Assembly: GCA_964432885.1 (NCBI GenBank)
Contig: CAYSPG010000017.1
Location: 8,785 to 72,784, forward strand
Direction: 5' to 3'
DNA: 64,000 bases
From: CAYSPG01 sp964432885
Lineage (GTDB): Bacteria; Bacteroidota; Bacteroidia; AKYH767-A; OLB10
Positions 50,435 through 61,200 of the stretch are shown here, piece by piece. Position numbers and translations under genes: made by a program. Below the pieces are notes generated by a model, which was not told the origin of the DNA, searched no databases, and saw only the letters and a list, made by a program, of their open reading frames with translations. The first letter of the stretch is position 1, and each line of letters begins with the position of its first letter.

Positions 50435-53134
50435 TTAATTGTTATAAACACTTCTAAAAAAATCAAGGTATTTGGTTACGTCTTTATCAAGTACAAATCT
50501 GCGGTAGTTGGTTTCGGTAATGGCAAACACCTTAATGCGCATTTTGTCCATTCCTTCAAAGGTTTTTTCATCGGTGCCCAGGCTATTAAGATATTGCGTG
50601 GCAAGGGTGGCATCTTTAAGCGAGCGTATCATCACATATCCGTTATCATCCATCAGTGAGTTGGAAATTTTTAAATTAAGTGTGCTGTAATATAAGCTGT
50701 TAAAGTTGCTGATGTTTACTTTTATTTTGTTAATGTCAAACCCATTTGACGGAAAAAATACAATTACCATGTGCGCAGTGTCGGGTGTAAAACGGTAACC
50801 CGATTCGGTTTCAACAGAGTTGCTGTTACTGCTTCCGTCTTCAGCGGTTTGCAGGCTTGCGTTTTTGGCACTATCGCCACCGGCAGGTTGCATACCCTTC
50901 ATTTTATCCAAAATAGCTTTGGCAAGTATGCTTACCGAATCCTTTGGGTAATTAAGAATTACTTCTTTTAACGATGCTTCAAAAACAGGGAGTGGCTGTG
51001 TGCGACCAATGGCAAGCGCTTTTAAATATGTAAATCGTGGGGCAAGGTTGCCACCCGGGAAAAGGGAATCGGCAGCCGATTTTCTTTCTATCACATCCTG
51101 GTATTGCCCGTTTTTAAATGCTTTAAATGTGTTTTCGTAAAACACCTGCATAATAGTGGTTTTGCGCTGTGCATCCTTATAATAATTAGGATTGGTAATG
51201 ATGCGTGCATACTCCGAATCGGGATAGCCATCGGTAATAATTTTTTTGTAGTAGTTGGCTTTTTCTTCGTTGCCAATGGCAAGATAGCAGCGGTATAAAT
51301 TATAGTAGGTGGCCAGTTTGTATTTGTTTTCGGGATAGCGCTGCAGCATGCTTTCAAAACTAACAGCAGCCTCACCGGGAGTTTGCAACGCTTCTTTGTA
51401 AATTACACCTGAGTTGTAATAGGCTTCAAGAATTTTTATGTTGCACGAATCTTTTTGCGATTGCGAAAACGGAAGGTTATCGGTGTAAATTTTCTTGCGT
51501 GTTTCGCCATTCAGTTTTCTGATTGAATCCTGCATGGCTGCGTTGGCGGCTTCGGCTGCTGCATCCACCCCATCGCCTTCGGTACCGTCATTGTTTGCAA
51601 GGGTTGATTCTTTTGCACTTCTGCGCCAGTTATCTTCAAGCTTGCGGTTGCCAAATTTTTTGGTAAACTCACCAAAGCCAAAGCTTATTGCACTTTGGTT
51701 ATAAAAATACCAGGCACCACCTACCGAACTGTTTGCTGTGCCCCTGTCGTTTACCTGCTGCACGGATGACTGGTTAAACTGCTGCTCCTGTTGGTCCTGC
51801 TGTTCTTTTTGTTTTTGTGCTTCTTCTTCCTGCTTTTGTTTTTCGGCAGCTTCGTCTTCGGCTTTTATTATGGCATCCAGTTTTGCGCTGCGTTCGGCTT
51901 CGCTCATGCCTGCAAGGGCAAGCATGCTGTCCTGCTCAATGATTATGTTTAGGTTCTTAATAAGCCTTGATAAATTATTTTTTTTGTTCTGCACCAAAAT
52001 GTAATCGGGATAATCGTTGGCAATAAATGTGGCAGCACTGTCGTAATACTTTTGTGCCGAGCGGAAATCACTTTTTCTAAACGTTATTTCGCCCATTTCC
52101 AAATACGAAATTCCTTTTTGGTTGGTATTGCTTGTACTTGCAGCCACGCTTGATTGCAAATGAGCAAATGCCTGCGCAGTATCTTTTTCGCGCATCGAAA
52201 TGCCAGCAAGTGCATAATAAATCTGGTCTAAATAATCGGCATTTTTTTCGTCCTTAAGCATTTTGGTAAGCTCACTCTTTACCCTTGCCCCATCCTTGCT
52301 ATTTACATCAAACGAGCGGGCACGGTTAATTTTTGCATTAAATGCCATCTCGTATTCAGGATTCATTTTGATTACTTTTTGGTAAAGAGCAAAAGCCGTA
52401 TCGTTAACTCCTTGCTTTTGATAAAGCTGGGCAAGTATATAGTTATACCTGATTTTGTCCTGCCTTTTTTTGGCAAGTTTGGCTGCTTTTTTTAAATCAA
52501 AAATTGCTTCGGGAAATTCTTTTTTCTTAATGTGATAGTCGGCTGCAACTGCAGAAAAGAGAGGTTTGTATTTTTTAGGAAACTCTTTTTCACTGTTTAA
52601 AAAATCGAGCAGGTATTCGGCATCGGCCATTTTACCCAATTGCATTTGGGCCTGCATAAGCCACACCAATCCTTCAAATCGTATTTGCTTTTCCTTATAG
52701 GTTGATGCTACATACTGAAAGGTTTCGATGGCTGTCCAGTTATCATGTTTATAAAACTGTGCCTTGCCTATAACCATGTAATTGTTTGGTATCCATTTGC
52801 AGCGCTCTTTGCCATTAATAAACATGCTGTGGCGCTGTATTACCAGCGAACTTTTTTTAATGGCCTCGTCCATGTCAGGAAAAATGGCTTTGGCCTTGTC
52901 ATCGGTGCTGTATTTAAAAACACTCAGCAAGCGGTCGTACCGGTCTTCGTGCGAAGCGGCCAGTGTTTTGCCACCTTCTTTTACGCGTTCGCGGGCATTA
53001 AAGTACCCGTTATAATGTGCGGTAAGGTTATGGTAAGCGCGGTTTACTACTGTATTTTTTTTTGTTGAGCACGAAAAAGAAAATACGGTGCAGGCTGTTA
53101 AAATAAAAATTTTGTGTGCAGATGCTTGTTTCAA
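50435..53134 (-). CDS. sprE: T9SS periplasmic lipoprotein SprE/PorW
   Basis: SprE (PorW) is a TPR lipoprotein needed for type IX secretion and gliding, thought to link the PorLM motor to the outer-membrane translocon. The 899-residue protein has a lipobox (FSFSC, Cys22). The diagnostic mature start is NRAYHNLTAHYNGYFNARER, followed by many TPR-type helices (about 40-420), a Gln/Glu-rich stretch (about 425-455), more TPRs, and a conserved C-terminal domain with FFPSNGFDINKIKVNISNFN. The first codon is TTG at 53134. The T9SS genes sprA and porD are in the same window but not in one operon. Confidence 0.87.
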   Translation of the reverse strand: MKQASAHKIFILTACTVFSFSCSTKKNTVVNRAYHNLTAHYNGYFNARERVKEGGKTLAASHEDRYDRLLSVFKYSTDDKAKAIFPDMDEAIKKSSLVIQRHSMFINGKERCKWIPNNYMVIGKAQFYKHDNWTAIETFQYVASTYKEKQIRFEGLVWLMQAQMQLGKMADAEYLLDFLNSEKEFPKKYKPLFSAVAADYHIKKKEFPEAIFDLKKAAKLAKKRQDKIRYNYILAQLYQKQGVNDTAFALYQKVIKMNPEYEMAFNAKINRARSFDVNSKDGARVKSELTKMLKDEKNADYLDQIYYALAGISMREKDTAQAFAHLQSSVAASTSNTNQKGISYLEMGEITFRKSDFRSAQKYYDSAATFIANDYPDYILVQNKKNNLSRLIKNLNIIIEQDSMLALAGMSEAERSAKLDAIIKAEDEAAEKQKQEEEAQKQKEQQDQQEQQFNQSSVQQVNDRGTANSSVGGAWYFYNQSAISFGFGEFTKKFGNRKLEDNWRRSAKESTLANNDGTEGDGVDAAAEAANAAMQDSIRKLNGETRKKIYTDNLPFSQSQKDSCNIKILEAYYNSGVIYKEALQTPGEAAVSFESMLQRYPENKYKLATYYNLYRCYLAIGNEEKANYYKKIITDGYPDSEYARIITNPNYYKDAQRKTTIMQVFYENTFKAFKNGQYQDVIERKSAADSLFPGGNLAPRFTYLKALAIGRTQPLPVFEASLKEVILNYPKDSVSILAKAILDKMKGMQPAGGDSAKNASLQTAEDGSSNSNSVETESGYRFTPDTAHMVIVFFPSNGFDINKIKVNISNFNSLYYSTLNLKISNSLMDDNGYVMIRSLKDATLATQYLNSLGTDEKTFEGMDKMRIKVFAITETNYRRFVLDKDVTKYLDFFRSVYNN

Positions 53135-53275
53135 AACGATAAATAAATTGAAGGTATAGGGTATACTAAACTCAAATTTGTTAAAATTATTGCGTGTAAA
53201 TCAGGCTTTGTTTATTTACGATATTTGCCCGTAAAACACAGCAAACATAACAAACCTTTTCTGCATTACCTAACT

Positions 53276-54154
53276 ATGGCCGAAGAGCAAAAAAAGGAAC
53301 GAAAAAAAATTATACGCAAGCTAAGCAACAAGTTCAGGCTGGTGGTAATGAATGATGAAACGCTTGAGGAAAAAGCCTCGTTGCGGCTGTCGCCACTTAA
53401 TGTATTTGTGTTTACGGGCAGCTTAATTATTGCATTAATTACACTTACCATTTATGTAATTGCTTTTACCGGCTTGCGTGAGTACATACCCGGCTATACC
53501 GATGTTACCGTAAAACGAAAAGCGGTGCATACCATACAACGCACCGATTCCATAGAAGCACAGCTTGCCTCGCAGGAGCTTTATATAAACAATCTTAAGG
53601 CTATACTTAGCGGTGATGTATCAAAAAATATTTCGCTCGACACGGTTACATCAGCCCAACTGTATGATACCATACACAGCCTTAAACACAGCCAAACCGA
53701 TTCGCTGCTGCGATTGGAAATTGAACAGCAGGATAAGTACAATCTTTCGGTTGGTAACGAAGCCGGCAGTGGCAGTATAAGTAATTTTTATTTTTTTACA
53801 CCGGTAAAAGGTACCATTACCACTAAATTTAACTCCACCGAAAAACATTTTGGCATTGATGTGGTGGCAGCACCAGATGCAGTTATTAAAAGCACGCTTG
53901 ACGGCACGGTGGTAATGAGCGATTGGACAGCACAAACCGGATATGTGATAGCTATACAGCACAGCAATAATTTGTTTTCGGTGTATAAGCACAACTCGGC
54001 ACTGATGAAAAGCGCTGGCAATGTGGTAAAGGCGGGTGAGGTAATTGCAATCATTGGCAACTCAGGCGAACTGTCAACCGGCCCGCATTTGCATTTTGAA
54101 CTGTGGTATAATGGCGCACCGGTAAACCCAACAGATTATATAGCGTTTGAGTAA
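53276..54154 (+). CDS. M23 family zinc metallopeptidase (LytM/NlpD-like)
   Basis: This 292-residue protein has a cytoplasmic N-terminus (1-40), one membrane helix (about 44-65, FVFTGSLIIALITLTIYVIAF), a helical stalk (about 90-155) and a C-terminal LytM domain. The zinc ligands are all present: His191 and Asp195 in HFGID, and His273 in GPHLHFE, with His239 and His271 as catalytic candidates. It should therefore be an active peptidoglycan endopeptidase tethered to the inner membrane. I place the start at the ATG at 53276; the upstream TTG (53225) would add 17 residues without family support. It converges on mutY with one base between. Confidence 0.9.
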   Translation: MAEEQKKERKKIIRKLSNKFRLVVMNDETLEEKASLRLSPLNVFVFTGSLIIALITLTIYVIAFTGLREYIPGYTDVTVKRKAVHTIQRTDSIEAQLASQELYINNLKAILSGDVSKNISLDTVTSAQLYDTIHSLKHSQTDSLLRLEIEQQDKYNLSVGNEAGSGSISNFYFFTPVKGTITTKFNSTEKHFGIDVVAAPDAVIKSTLDGTVVMSDWTAQTGYVIAIQHSNNLFSVYKHNSALMKSAGNVVKAGEVIAIIGNSGELSTGPHLHFELWYNGAPVNPTDYIAFE

Positions 54155-54155
54155 A

Positions 54156-55214
54156 TCAACAATTGGATTTTATGCCCTCCATATATTTTTCGATAAGCCG
54201 TGGCAATGCATATTTGGTTTTTAATTGCTTTAGGGTAGCGTCTAAAAATCCATGAGCAGCATTTATTTTTTTTTCGCACTTTAAGTGGATGAATACGGCA
54301 TGTATTATTTGATGTGAAAGCACATGCTTATATTGATGGCTGACATTTTTAATTGTTGCGGGGTTGCCATATAATAAAATTTTTAGCTCATGTGAAGCCA
54401 TTATTTTTTTAAGTGTTGATTTAGTTTTGGTTTCAATAAGCGGAAAATCGTACATGTTTTTCCAAATATCGTTAGCGGTGCGTTTGCGCAGTAAAAATTT
54501 TTTGTTGTGCTCAATAACAAGGTAGTAAAAGTAGCGGTGCTTTATTTTCGGCTTTTTTTGTTTTACCGGAAACAGTGCCTGCGTTTTTAATTTAAAAGCA
54601 AGGCAGTGCGCTGCAACAGGGCAGATTGGGCAAAGCGGGTTTTGCGGTTTGCAAACAAGCGCGCCCAGTTCCATAATGGCATTGTTGTGGAGAGCAGCAT
54701 TTTTTGGGTCTAAAATTTGGGAAGCAAGCTGCTGAACTATTTTTTTTCCTTTTGCTGTTGCCATATCTTCGTTAACAGCAAAAAGTCTTGAAAGTACGCG
54801 CACCACATTGCCATCAACTACAGCATGTGGCAAATTGTAAGCAAACGATGCAATGGCCGCTGCGGTATAAGCGCCAATCCCTTTTAGTTTTAGTAACCCG
54901 GTGTAGCTGGCCGGGAAAACACCTTTGTGCCGGGATGAAATAATTTTGGACGTGTGATGCAGGTTGCGGGCACGGGAGTAGTAGCCAAGGCCCTGCCAGA
55001 GTTTTAAAACAGTTTGTTGGTTTGCACGTGCCAGCTTATTTACATCACTAAATTTGAGAATAAAACGGTTGTAATAATCAAGACCCTGTTCAATGCGGGT
55101 TTGCTGAAAAATAATTTCGCTGAGCCAAATTTTATAGGCATCGGTGGTGTTGCGAAATGGCAAATCGCGCTTGTTTTTTTTATACCAGCCAATGAGCTTT
55201 TGTGATAGCAACAT
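54156..55214 (-). CDS. mutY: A/G-specific adenine DNA glycosylase
   Basis: MutY removes adenine mispaired with 8-oxoguanine. The protein has 352 residues from the ATG at 55214 (an in-frame TTG lies 9 codons upstream). The catalytic Glu33 is in WLSEIIFQQTR, the helix-hairpin-helix is LLKLKGIGAYTAAAIASFA, the catalytic Asp134 is in VVDGNVVRV, and the 4Fe-4S cluster has Cys188, Cys195, Cys198 and Cys204. The C-terminal NUDIX-like domain (about 225-350) recognises 8-oxoG. All key residues are present. Divergence from the HU gene is typical of the phylum. Confidence 0.96.
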   Translation of the reverse strand: MLLSQKLIGWYKKNKRDLPFRNTTDAYKIWLSEIIFQQTRIEQGLDYYNRFILKFSDVNKLARANQQTVLKLWQGLGYYSRARNLHHTSKIISSRHKGVFPASYTGLLKLKGIGAYTAAAIASFAYNLPHAVVDGNVVRVLSRLFAVNEDMATAKGKKIVQQLASQILDPKNAALHNNAIMELGALVCKPQNPLCPICPVAAHCLAFKLKTQALFPVKQKKPKIKHRYFYYLVIEHNKKFLLRKRTANDIWKNMYDFPLIETKTKSTLKKIMASHELKILLYGNPATIKNVSHQYKHVLSHQIIHAVFIHLKCEKKINAAHGFLDATLKQLKTKYALPRLIEKYMEGIKSNC

Positions 55215-55324
55215 TACTGCAAATAAAAAGCAAAGTAGCAAGGTATTATTACTTCGTAAGAAAATTCAACGATAAAACTTTTCAACATTCACCGTATTTT
55301 ATTACCAAACAGCTACAATGCGTA

Positions 55325-55354
55325 TTTCATTATAGCCCAAAAAGAATACATTTG
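55325..55354 (+). promoter_or_regulatory. Promoter of the HU gene
   Basis: TTTC at 55325-55328 and TACATTTG at 55347-55354 are 18 bases apart, close to the Bacteroidota -33/-7 arrangement. A 38-nt leader follows before the ATG at 55393. Confidence 0.6.
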
Positions 55355-55392
55355 CGCGTTGTAACTAAACTCATTATTAAATTACAATTACC

Positions 55393-55698
55393 ATGACAAA
55401 AGCAGAATTAGTAAATGAAATTGGAACTAAAACAGGCATTGATAAAATGGCAGTGCAAACAGTGATAGAGTCAATGATGAAAGTTGTAAAAGTTTCATTG
55501 GTAAACCATGACAATGTTTACCTGCGGGGTTTTGGAAGTTTTGTGGTAAAACGCAGAGCACAAAAAATAGGCCGCATCATAACCAAGAACGAAGCAATAG
55601 TTATACCCGAACATTTTATTCCCGCTTTTAAGCCGGCCAAAACTTTTACCGACAAGGTAAAAAATGCCCGCAAGAAAAAAGAAGCTCAGCAGGCATAG
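55393..55698 (+). CDS. HU/IHF family DNA-binding protein
   Basis: This 101-residue nucleoid protein bends and wraps DNA as a dimer. It has the HU layout: N-terminal helices (MTKAELVNEIGTKTGIDKMAVQTVIES), then the beta-arm region RGFGSFVVKRRAQKIGRI with a Bacteroidota-type ITKNEAIVIPEHFIPAFKPAKTF. A Lys/Arg-rich tail (KNARKKKEAQQA) slightly longer than E. coli HU ends the protein. It sits between mutY (divergent) and a TPR gene 13 bases downstream, the usual order in the phylum. Confidence 0.95.
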   Translation: MTKAELVNEIGTKTGIDKMAVQTVIESMMKVVKVSLVNHDNVYLRGFGSFVVKRRAQKIGRIITKNEAIVIPEHFIPAFKPAKTFTDKVKNARKKKEAQQA

Positions 55699-55711
55699 TG
55701 CGCTTTAGCCA

Positions 55712-56530
55712 ATGGCTGTTACAGGTACCACCAAAGCAATAATTGTTTTATCGGCAGCAGTATTAATATCGCTGTTGTATTTAGCTCCACGCAAAATATC
55801 TAAAACAGGAGATGCCCCAGCGCAGGGAAAAAGTACTGCGATTGCATTTGATTTTGATACGTATGTGGAGCAAGCCAAAAAGCAATTGCAGCCCGGAGAC
55901 ATTGCCAGATTGGAAAAATTTTCGACTTCAGTAGAAAATGCATCTGCTGATTCATGCGCAGCGATATGGGACAAGGTCAGGCAGCCCGGCATATCAGCCT
56001 ATTATTATGAGCAAAAAGCAAAGACCGATAACTTAGAAAAGAGTTTTATAAATGCTGCTTATCGCAATTTTGATGCTTTTAAAATGGCTCCCGACTCGGT
56101 GCAGCGCAGCTATTTTGTAAATAAGGCAATTGAAAACTACCAAAAGGTTATTGAATTAAATCCAAAAAACTTAGACGCGAAAACTGACTTAGGAATTTGT
56201 TATGCCGAAGGAACATCTAATCCTATGCAGGGCATTATGATGCTGCGCGATGTGGTTAAGGAAGATCCAAATCATGAAAACGCCCAGCTAAATTTAGGTT
56301 TTCTATCCATAAAATCGGCTCAATATGATAAAGCTATTGAACGGTTTAATACAGTTTTAAAAATTAACCCGCTGCGCATTGACGCTTACATTTTTTTGGG
56401 GCAAACTTATGTGCAAATGGGCGATAAAGAAAAAGCGATTGAAAACCTTGAGAAGTTTAAATCCCTGAGCAGTGATGATACGATGATTGCCGAAGTGGAG
56501 AGTTATATAAAGGAGTTGAAAGGGAAATAG
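55712..56530 (+). CDS. Membrane-anchored TPR protein
   Basis: This 272-residue protein has an N-terminal membrane anchor (about 8-25, AIIVLSAAVLISLLYLAP). A linker follows, then TPR repeats (about 105-265): FVNKAIENYQKVIELNPKNLDAKTDLG, MMLRDVVKEDPNHENAQLNLG, YDKAIERFNTVLKINPLRIDAYIFLG and KEKAIENLEKF. The TPR face should lie in the periplasm. It resembles the TPR protein that follows the HU gene in many Bacteroidota; there an rng gene commonly comes next, but here a convergent lipase-like gene does. Partner proteins are unknown. It is probably co-transcribed with HU. Confidence 0.82.
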   Translation: MAVTGTTKAIIVLSAAVLISLLYLAPRKISKTGDAPAQGKSTAIAFDFDTYVEQAKKQLQPGDIARLEKFSTSVENASADSCAAIWDKVRQPGISAYYYEQKAKTDNLEKSFINAAYRNFDAFKMAPDSVQRSYFVNKAIENYQKVIELNPKNLDAKTDLGICYAEGTSNPMQGIMMLRDVVKEDPNHENAQLNLGFLSIKSAQYDKAIERFNTVLKINPLRIDAYIFLGQTYVQMGDKEKAIENLEKFKSLSSDDTMIAEVESYIKELKGK

Positions 56531-56536
56531 TTTTTT

Positions 56537-57430
56537 TTAACGACACACAAAACTTTTAACCGCACTCAAATAATTTTGGAAACCCATTGTGGTTTGAATG
56601 GTTGAATGACCTGCCCCCAGGATACGATGTGCTTCCTTATAGCTGCCAGTATAGTTGTTATACACAACGCCTCCTTGGGTTTCAATGCTTAAAAAATCGT
56701 CAGCCTCGCCATGTATCCAGAAAAATGGTTGCTTTACTTTTTTAATTTCTTCGGCATTATTTATTTTAAGGTCTGTTACGGTGGTACCGGGCAAAGCAAG
56801 CCCACTTGCATCCTGAACCATTACCTCGGCTGAAGCAAATGGCGCTTCGAGCATCAGCTTACACGGAGTAATTGAAAAAGCATTTGCAGCGATTTTGGTT
56901 GCGGGGGCTGTGCCTAAGCTAAAACTATAAGCAATAAGTCTTTCGCCCGTAAGTCCGTTTTGTTTTAACCATTTTAAGGCTGCATCGGCATCAGCATACA
57001 ATCCACTTTCGGTTGGTTTTCCATGGCTCATGCCATATCCTCTGTAATCAAACATCATTACTCCAAACCTGTTTTTCCAACCTGTGTTTGCTAAAAGTTT
57101 TGCCCTTTGCCAGTAAAAATCCATGTGATACTTGTTTCCATGACAATAAAGTATTACGGTATCAATGGCAATATGGCTAATGTCTCCAATATATATTGCA
57201 TAAATGGTTGTGGGCTCATCTTCGCTATCTGCTTTTGATTGTAAACTAAAAATGTGAATTAAACTGTCAGGGATTTTATACGATTCATCGAGCGTAAAAT
57301 CTGTTTCGCCATCATAGTCATCCAACTTGTATGCATCAATCTTTTTTTCGTTGAACAGGTTTTCGTCAAGCCTTAGACAAGACGGAGAAATTAAAACAAC
57401 AGTTAGTATAACAATTACCAGTTTGTTCAT
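56537..57430 (-). CDS. Alpha/beta-hydrolase lipoprotein
   Basis: This 297-residue protein has a lipobox with Cys18 (LISPSC), so it is probably anchored to a membrane. The hydrolase core shows the oxyanion-type CHGNKYHMDFYWQRAKLL, DYRGYGMSHG, a nucleophile elbow YSFSLG with Ser171 (Tyr replaces the first Gly of GxSxG), the acid at Asp244/Asp245 (HGEADDF), and His275 (GAGHS). It resembles FrsA/BAAT-like and 'YqkD-type' hydrolases of unknown substrate. It starts 3 bases downstream of the next gene on the minus strand, so they form an operon. Confidence 0.82.
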   Translation of the reverse strand: MNKLVIVILTVVLISPSCLRLDENLFNEKKIDAYKLDDYDGETDFTLDESYKIPDSLIHIFSLQSKADSEDEPTTIYAIYIGDISHIAIDTVILYCHGNKYHMDFYWQRAKLLANTGWKNRFGVMMFDYRGYGMSHGKPTESGLYADADAALKWLKQNGLTGERLIAYSFSLGTAPATKIAANAFSITPCKLMLEAPFASAEVMVQDASGLALPGTTVTDLKINNAEEIKKVKQPFFWIHGEADDFLSIETQGGVVYNNYTGSYKEAHRILGAGHSTIQTTMGFQNYLSAVKSFVCR

Positions 57431-57433
57431 GAA

Positions 57434-58102
57434 TTAAAATTTTCGATTGTATGACAAGTAAACTCCAAAGGCTCCATGGTTTTTAAAAGGGGTTTGGTAT
57501 TCAACCACAATATTTTGATTAGAAACATGAGGCGCCATAACTTTTATTTCAATATTTATTTCCCATTTGTTTTTTACCAATGTATGTCCAATCATTGGAG
57601 AAAAAAACCATGCCTGCCTTTGGCTTCTGCCATGCGCCTTTTGCCTGCGCAGTTCAAACCAGTTATCCACTCCGACATAAATCAAATTTTTGTTTTTGCC
57701 ATATTCCCAAAATGCGTTTAAATCTACCTGGGGGTAAACACGGGTTGTTTTGCTATTTCGATAAATAAAATTGATTACGGGAGTTACGGAAAATGCAGGC
57801 ATGAACTTGTGTTGACTTGATAAACGCAATGTGGCTCCGGCCTCGGTTTGAAAATTTCCATAAAGTGCCGAGGTGGCATTTAACCCGGCAAATGCTGTGG
57901 TTTTATTGCCAACCCCATATCCATATATGGCTGTAGCAAATGGAATGGGTACTGTTGACTTATTGTATTTAATAAGTGGCCCGCCTGCCGAAACACTTAT
58001 TGCACTTTTATTTTTTTCAAGTGGTTTTACAAACCTGGATGGAGCGCAGGATGCAATCAACAAAAAAAGAATCCAACAGGTTAACTGAAAAAATTTACAC
58101 AC
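57434..58102 (-). CDS. Putative outer-membrane beta-barrel lipoprotein
   Basis: This 222-residue protein starts with GTG and has a lipobox-like LLIASC (Cys19). The mature part alternates polar and aromatic residues (for example FATAIYGYGVGNKTTAFAGLNAT, YPQVDLNAFWEYG and FGVYLSYNRKF) and ends in Phe, all consistent with a small outer-membrane barrel. I recognise no named family. It is the promoter-proximal gene of a pair with the hydrolase; a TACTTTTG element lies about 19 nt upstream. Function unknown. Confidence 0.65.
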   Translation of the reverse strand: MCKFFQLTCWILFLLIASCAPSRFVKPLEKNKSAISVSAGGPLIKYNKSTVPIPFATAIYGYGVGNKTTAFAGLNATSALYGNFQTEAGATLRLSSQHKFMPAFSVTPVINFIYRNSKTTRVYPQVDLNAFWEYGKNKNLIYVGVDNWFELRRQKAHGRSQRQAWFFSPMIGHTLVKNKWEINIEIKVMAPHVSNQNIVVEYQTPFKNHGAFGVYLSYNRKF

Positions 58103-58121
58103 ATGTATTTATTTATGCTAT

Positions 58122-58129
58122 CAAAAGTA
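58122..58129 (-). promoter_or_regulatory. -7 element TACTTTTG of the barrel-hydrolase pair
   Basis: Minus-strand TACTTTTG matches TAnnTTTG, 19 nt upstream of the GTG at 58102. A TTTAG lies upstream roughly where a -33 box would be. Confidence 0.5.
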
Positions 58130-58154
58130 AAATTTTTGATTGATACTAAATAAA

Positions 58155-58183
58155 TAAAAAAGGCTGCCCATTGGGACAGCCTC
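58155..58183 (-). terminator. Terminator of the giant adhesin gene
   Basis: AGGCTGCCC pairs with GGGACAGCCT (one bulged A) around a 3-nt loop at 58161-58182. On the minus strand the stem is followed by a six-T run, 22 bases after the adhesin stop at 58205. Confidence 0.75.
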
Positions 58184-58204
58184 TCTTACATTAAACAACT
58201 ACAG

Positions 58205-61200
58205 TTATCTGGTAATATTAATTTTAATTTTTTCGGATGCATTTCCGATTGTTTCAAGCAAGTACATACCCGGAACAAGTTTGCTTACGTCAAGTAAAAT
58301 GTTTTGCTGTCCCAAACAATCGTTAGCCAAAACAGTACGGCCAGCTATATCAATTAATTTTACTTGCGAAACCATATTATGTGGCAAACCAATATTTAAA
58401 ACCGTTGAAGCAGGATTAGGAAATACAGATATCTGCGTGGTGCTTGCAGTGTTTTGCATTCCATCATCTTCGCGGCAAGAATTACCCTGAATGCTTGTGC
58501 GTGTTTGTCCACCGCAAGCATTGCTTGCTGTTACCTGCACTTGTCCGTTACCGTTATTCCAGTTTAAAATAAGACTTGTTGAATTACCGCCACCCAATAA
58601 ATAATTGGCAACAGGTGATGATGGGTAGAGCCAACTGAGTGTGTAGGATCCGGTGAGTAAACTAACATCCACATTAAATTCAACACCTGAGGTATTTGCA
58701 CACCATGAACCCGGTATGGAACTAATTGCGCCAGGAGTATTTGGTCGGCCGGTAACCGTAATACATCTTGCAGCACTTGATCCGCATGAATTGGATGCTG
58801 TTACACAAACCGAACTGGTATTAAAGGTACCAAACGTTGAGCTTATAGCATTAGTGCCCTGCCCGCTATTAATTGTTGCACTGGCGGGTACACTCCATGT
58901 ATAGTTTACACCGGGTTGTGATGGGCATGTGTAAATAATAGTTTGTTGGCATAATCCAGTAAGCGGGCCTGATACGGATGAAGGCACAGGAGGAGAACCA
59001 TTGTTAATGGTTTTTGATTTTACAGGAGAAGGCACACCACAAATACTCACCACACTTACCGAAATATTTCCACCAATAAATGAAGAACCGAAAGACACAT
59101 TAATACTATTGGTAGAAGAAGAACCACTGGCACCGGGAGGCAATGTCCAGAAATATTGAGCAGCACCATTAACAGGAGCAACAAAATATGTTTCTGTTTG
59201 ACCCGGACAAGCAGTTACAGTACCGTTAATTTGAGTAATTATTGAAGCAGCCCTGCTAATGTATATACATTTGGTTGCACTGGTATAGCACGAAGTTTGA
59301 GCCGCTACACACAATGTTCCTCCATTCCATGATGGCCCAAAGTTTACTGTCACTGTAGTTCCGTTTCCTGAAACTGTTGCATCGCCTGTAATTGTCCATA
59401 GGTAAGATGATGCTCCGGTAATTGCACCTGTACTATAAGTTCCAACTGTACTTTCGCAAGTTGTTGTACTACCTGTAATTGCAGCAGGAACGCTTACCGT
59501 ACCACGCACCCATTGCACTTTGCGTTGTGTGGCACCGCAACCATTGGCAGCCTGAACTCCGATATAGTAACCCGATCCATTAGGATTACCAAAAACTATA
59601 TCGGCTGCTGGTGTTGATGATGTAAATGGGTTACCTGACCCGTTAAATACACAACCCGTAGGCCCATCCCAAATATACTGCGTGGCTAGATTTACAGTAT
59701 TTATATGTATGTTGCTCACCATTGAACCGTTGCAGGCATTAACAGGTAAATTATTAATTGGCATAGCAACCGAATGTGTAGGTGAAGATGTTGAAACGGC
59801 CACCGATGTATTTGCACAAGCAGTTACATTGCATATTCCATCAGCAAGCACATAATAACTTGTTGCTGCTGATGGGGAAACGGTAATAGAAGTTCCGGTT
59901 CCAAGTAAAGTACCATTGCAAGAATTGCTATACCATTTATATACGGTGCCTGGTGCGGTGCTTAAATTTCCTCCAACCTGGGTTAGAGTAATTGTGTTGC
60001 CTGAGCAAATTTCATTGTTGTCGTCATTGGTTGTTACCGATGATGGGGCTATTGATAAATTATACTGCGTTGAAATGGTAACAGGTGATGATGCAGTTAA
60101 ACAATTGTGGGCATCTTTAACAACAATATCATACACTCCTGTGGCTAGACTCGAAAAATTAGTTGATGCCTGATACGAACCTCCATTATTATTTGAATAC
60201 AAATAACCCGCTGTTCCACCGGTAGCATTTACAGTAATGCTGCCATTTGCATTACCCGGACAATCTTCGCCAACAGGTGTTGTAGTGAATGCAAGCACAT
60301 CGGGCTGTGTAATAGTTGCGCATATAGGAGCAGCAAGGCTGTTGTCGCATCCATTGTTATCAATCACAGTAAAACAATACGTACCGGGTGAATAGCTGGT
60401 AAATAATGCCCCTGAATTATCTGGAATAAAACTGCTGCCATCATAAAACAAATATGGAGTTGTTCCTCCTGATGCAGAAACCGAAACGCTGCCATCATTA
60501 TCACCATTGCAAGTTATGTTGGTTTGTGTTCCCATTACTAAGGTTGGATTTGCATTTACAACTACATTAACTATGGCAGATGCGGAACACAAAAACTGGT
60601 TTGTGATTGTTACTATATAATTACCCGCATGCGTACCAGCCGATGCAGAGGTTGTAACAGTAGGATTTTGTAAGGCTGAAGAAAATCCCGGACCTGACCA
60701 GGCATAACTATTACCCGATGTTTGTCCGCTTGCAGTATTATCAGCAGTAAGCGAAAGTGGCAATCCGGTACAAACAGATGTAGGGGTTGATACTGTTACA
60801 CTGGGAGGTTCTTTAATATTTACAAGCACGCTTAACCTTGCTGGGCTTACACAACCGCCAATAACACTTTGGGCATAAAAACTATAGTTACCTGCTGTAT
60901 TGGTATTTGGTAAAACAGAAGTACCTACCGGATTAAACGGTGTTCCTGTTCCAACCAGATTTCCACCAGAAGATGCATCATACCACTGAATTGAAACAGG
61001 TAACGTGTAGCTAATTGTAAGCGTTGCGGTGGTTGGGCTATTAAAGTTAGCTTCGATTCCGGTGTTGTCATCTACATAGTCCCAATACAAAAGGTTAACT
61101 GTGCCACCAGCAGCGTTTATTGTCGAAGTAAACGAACGTGAGTAATTAAAATTTCCAGCTGTATTAGCAGTTCCGGTTCCAGCTGCAGCAGTATTTGTTA

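Noticed and set aside
54156..55241. Longer MutY start at 55241 (TTG)
   Set aside because: The ATG at 55214 gives the normal N-terminus just before the conserved WYKKNKRDLPFR; the extra nine hydrophobic residues are not a family feature.
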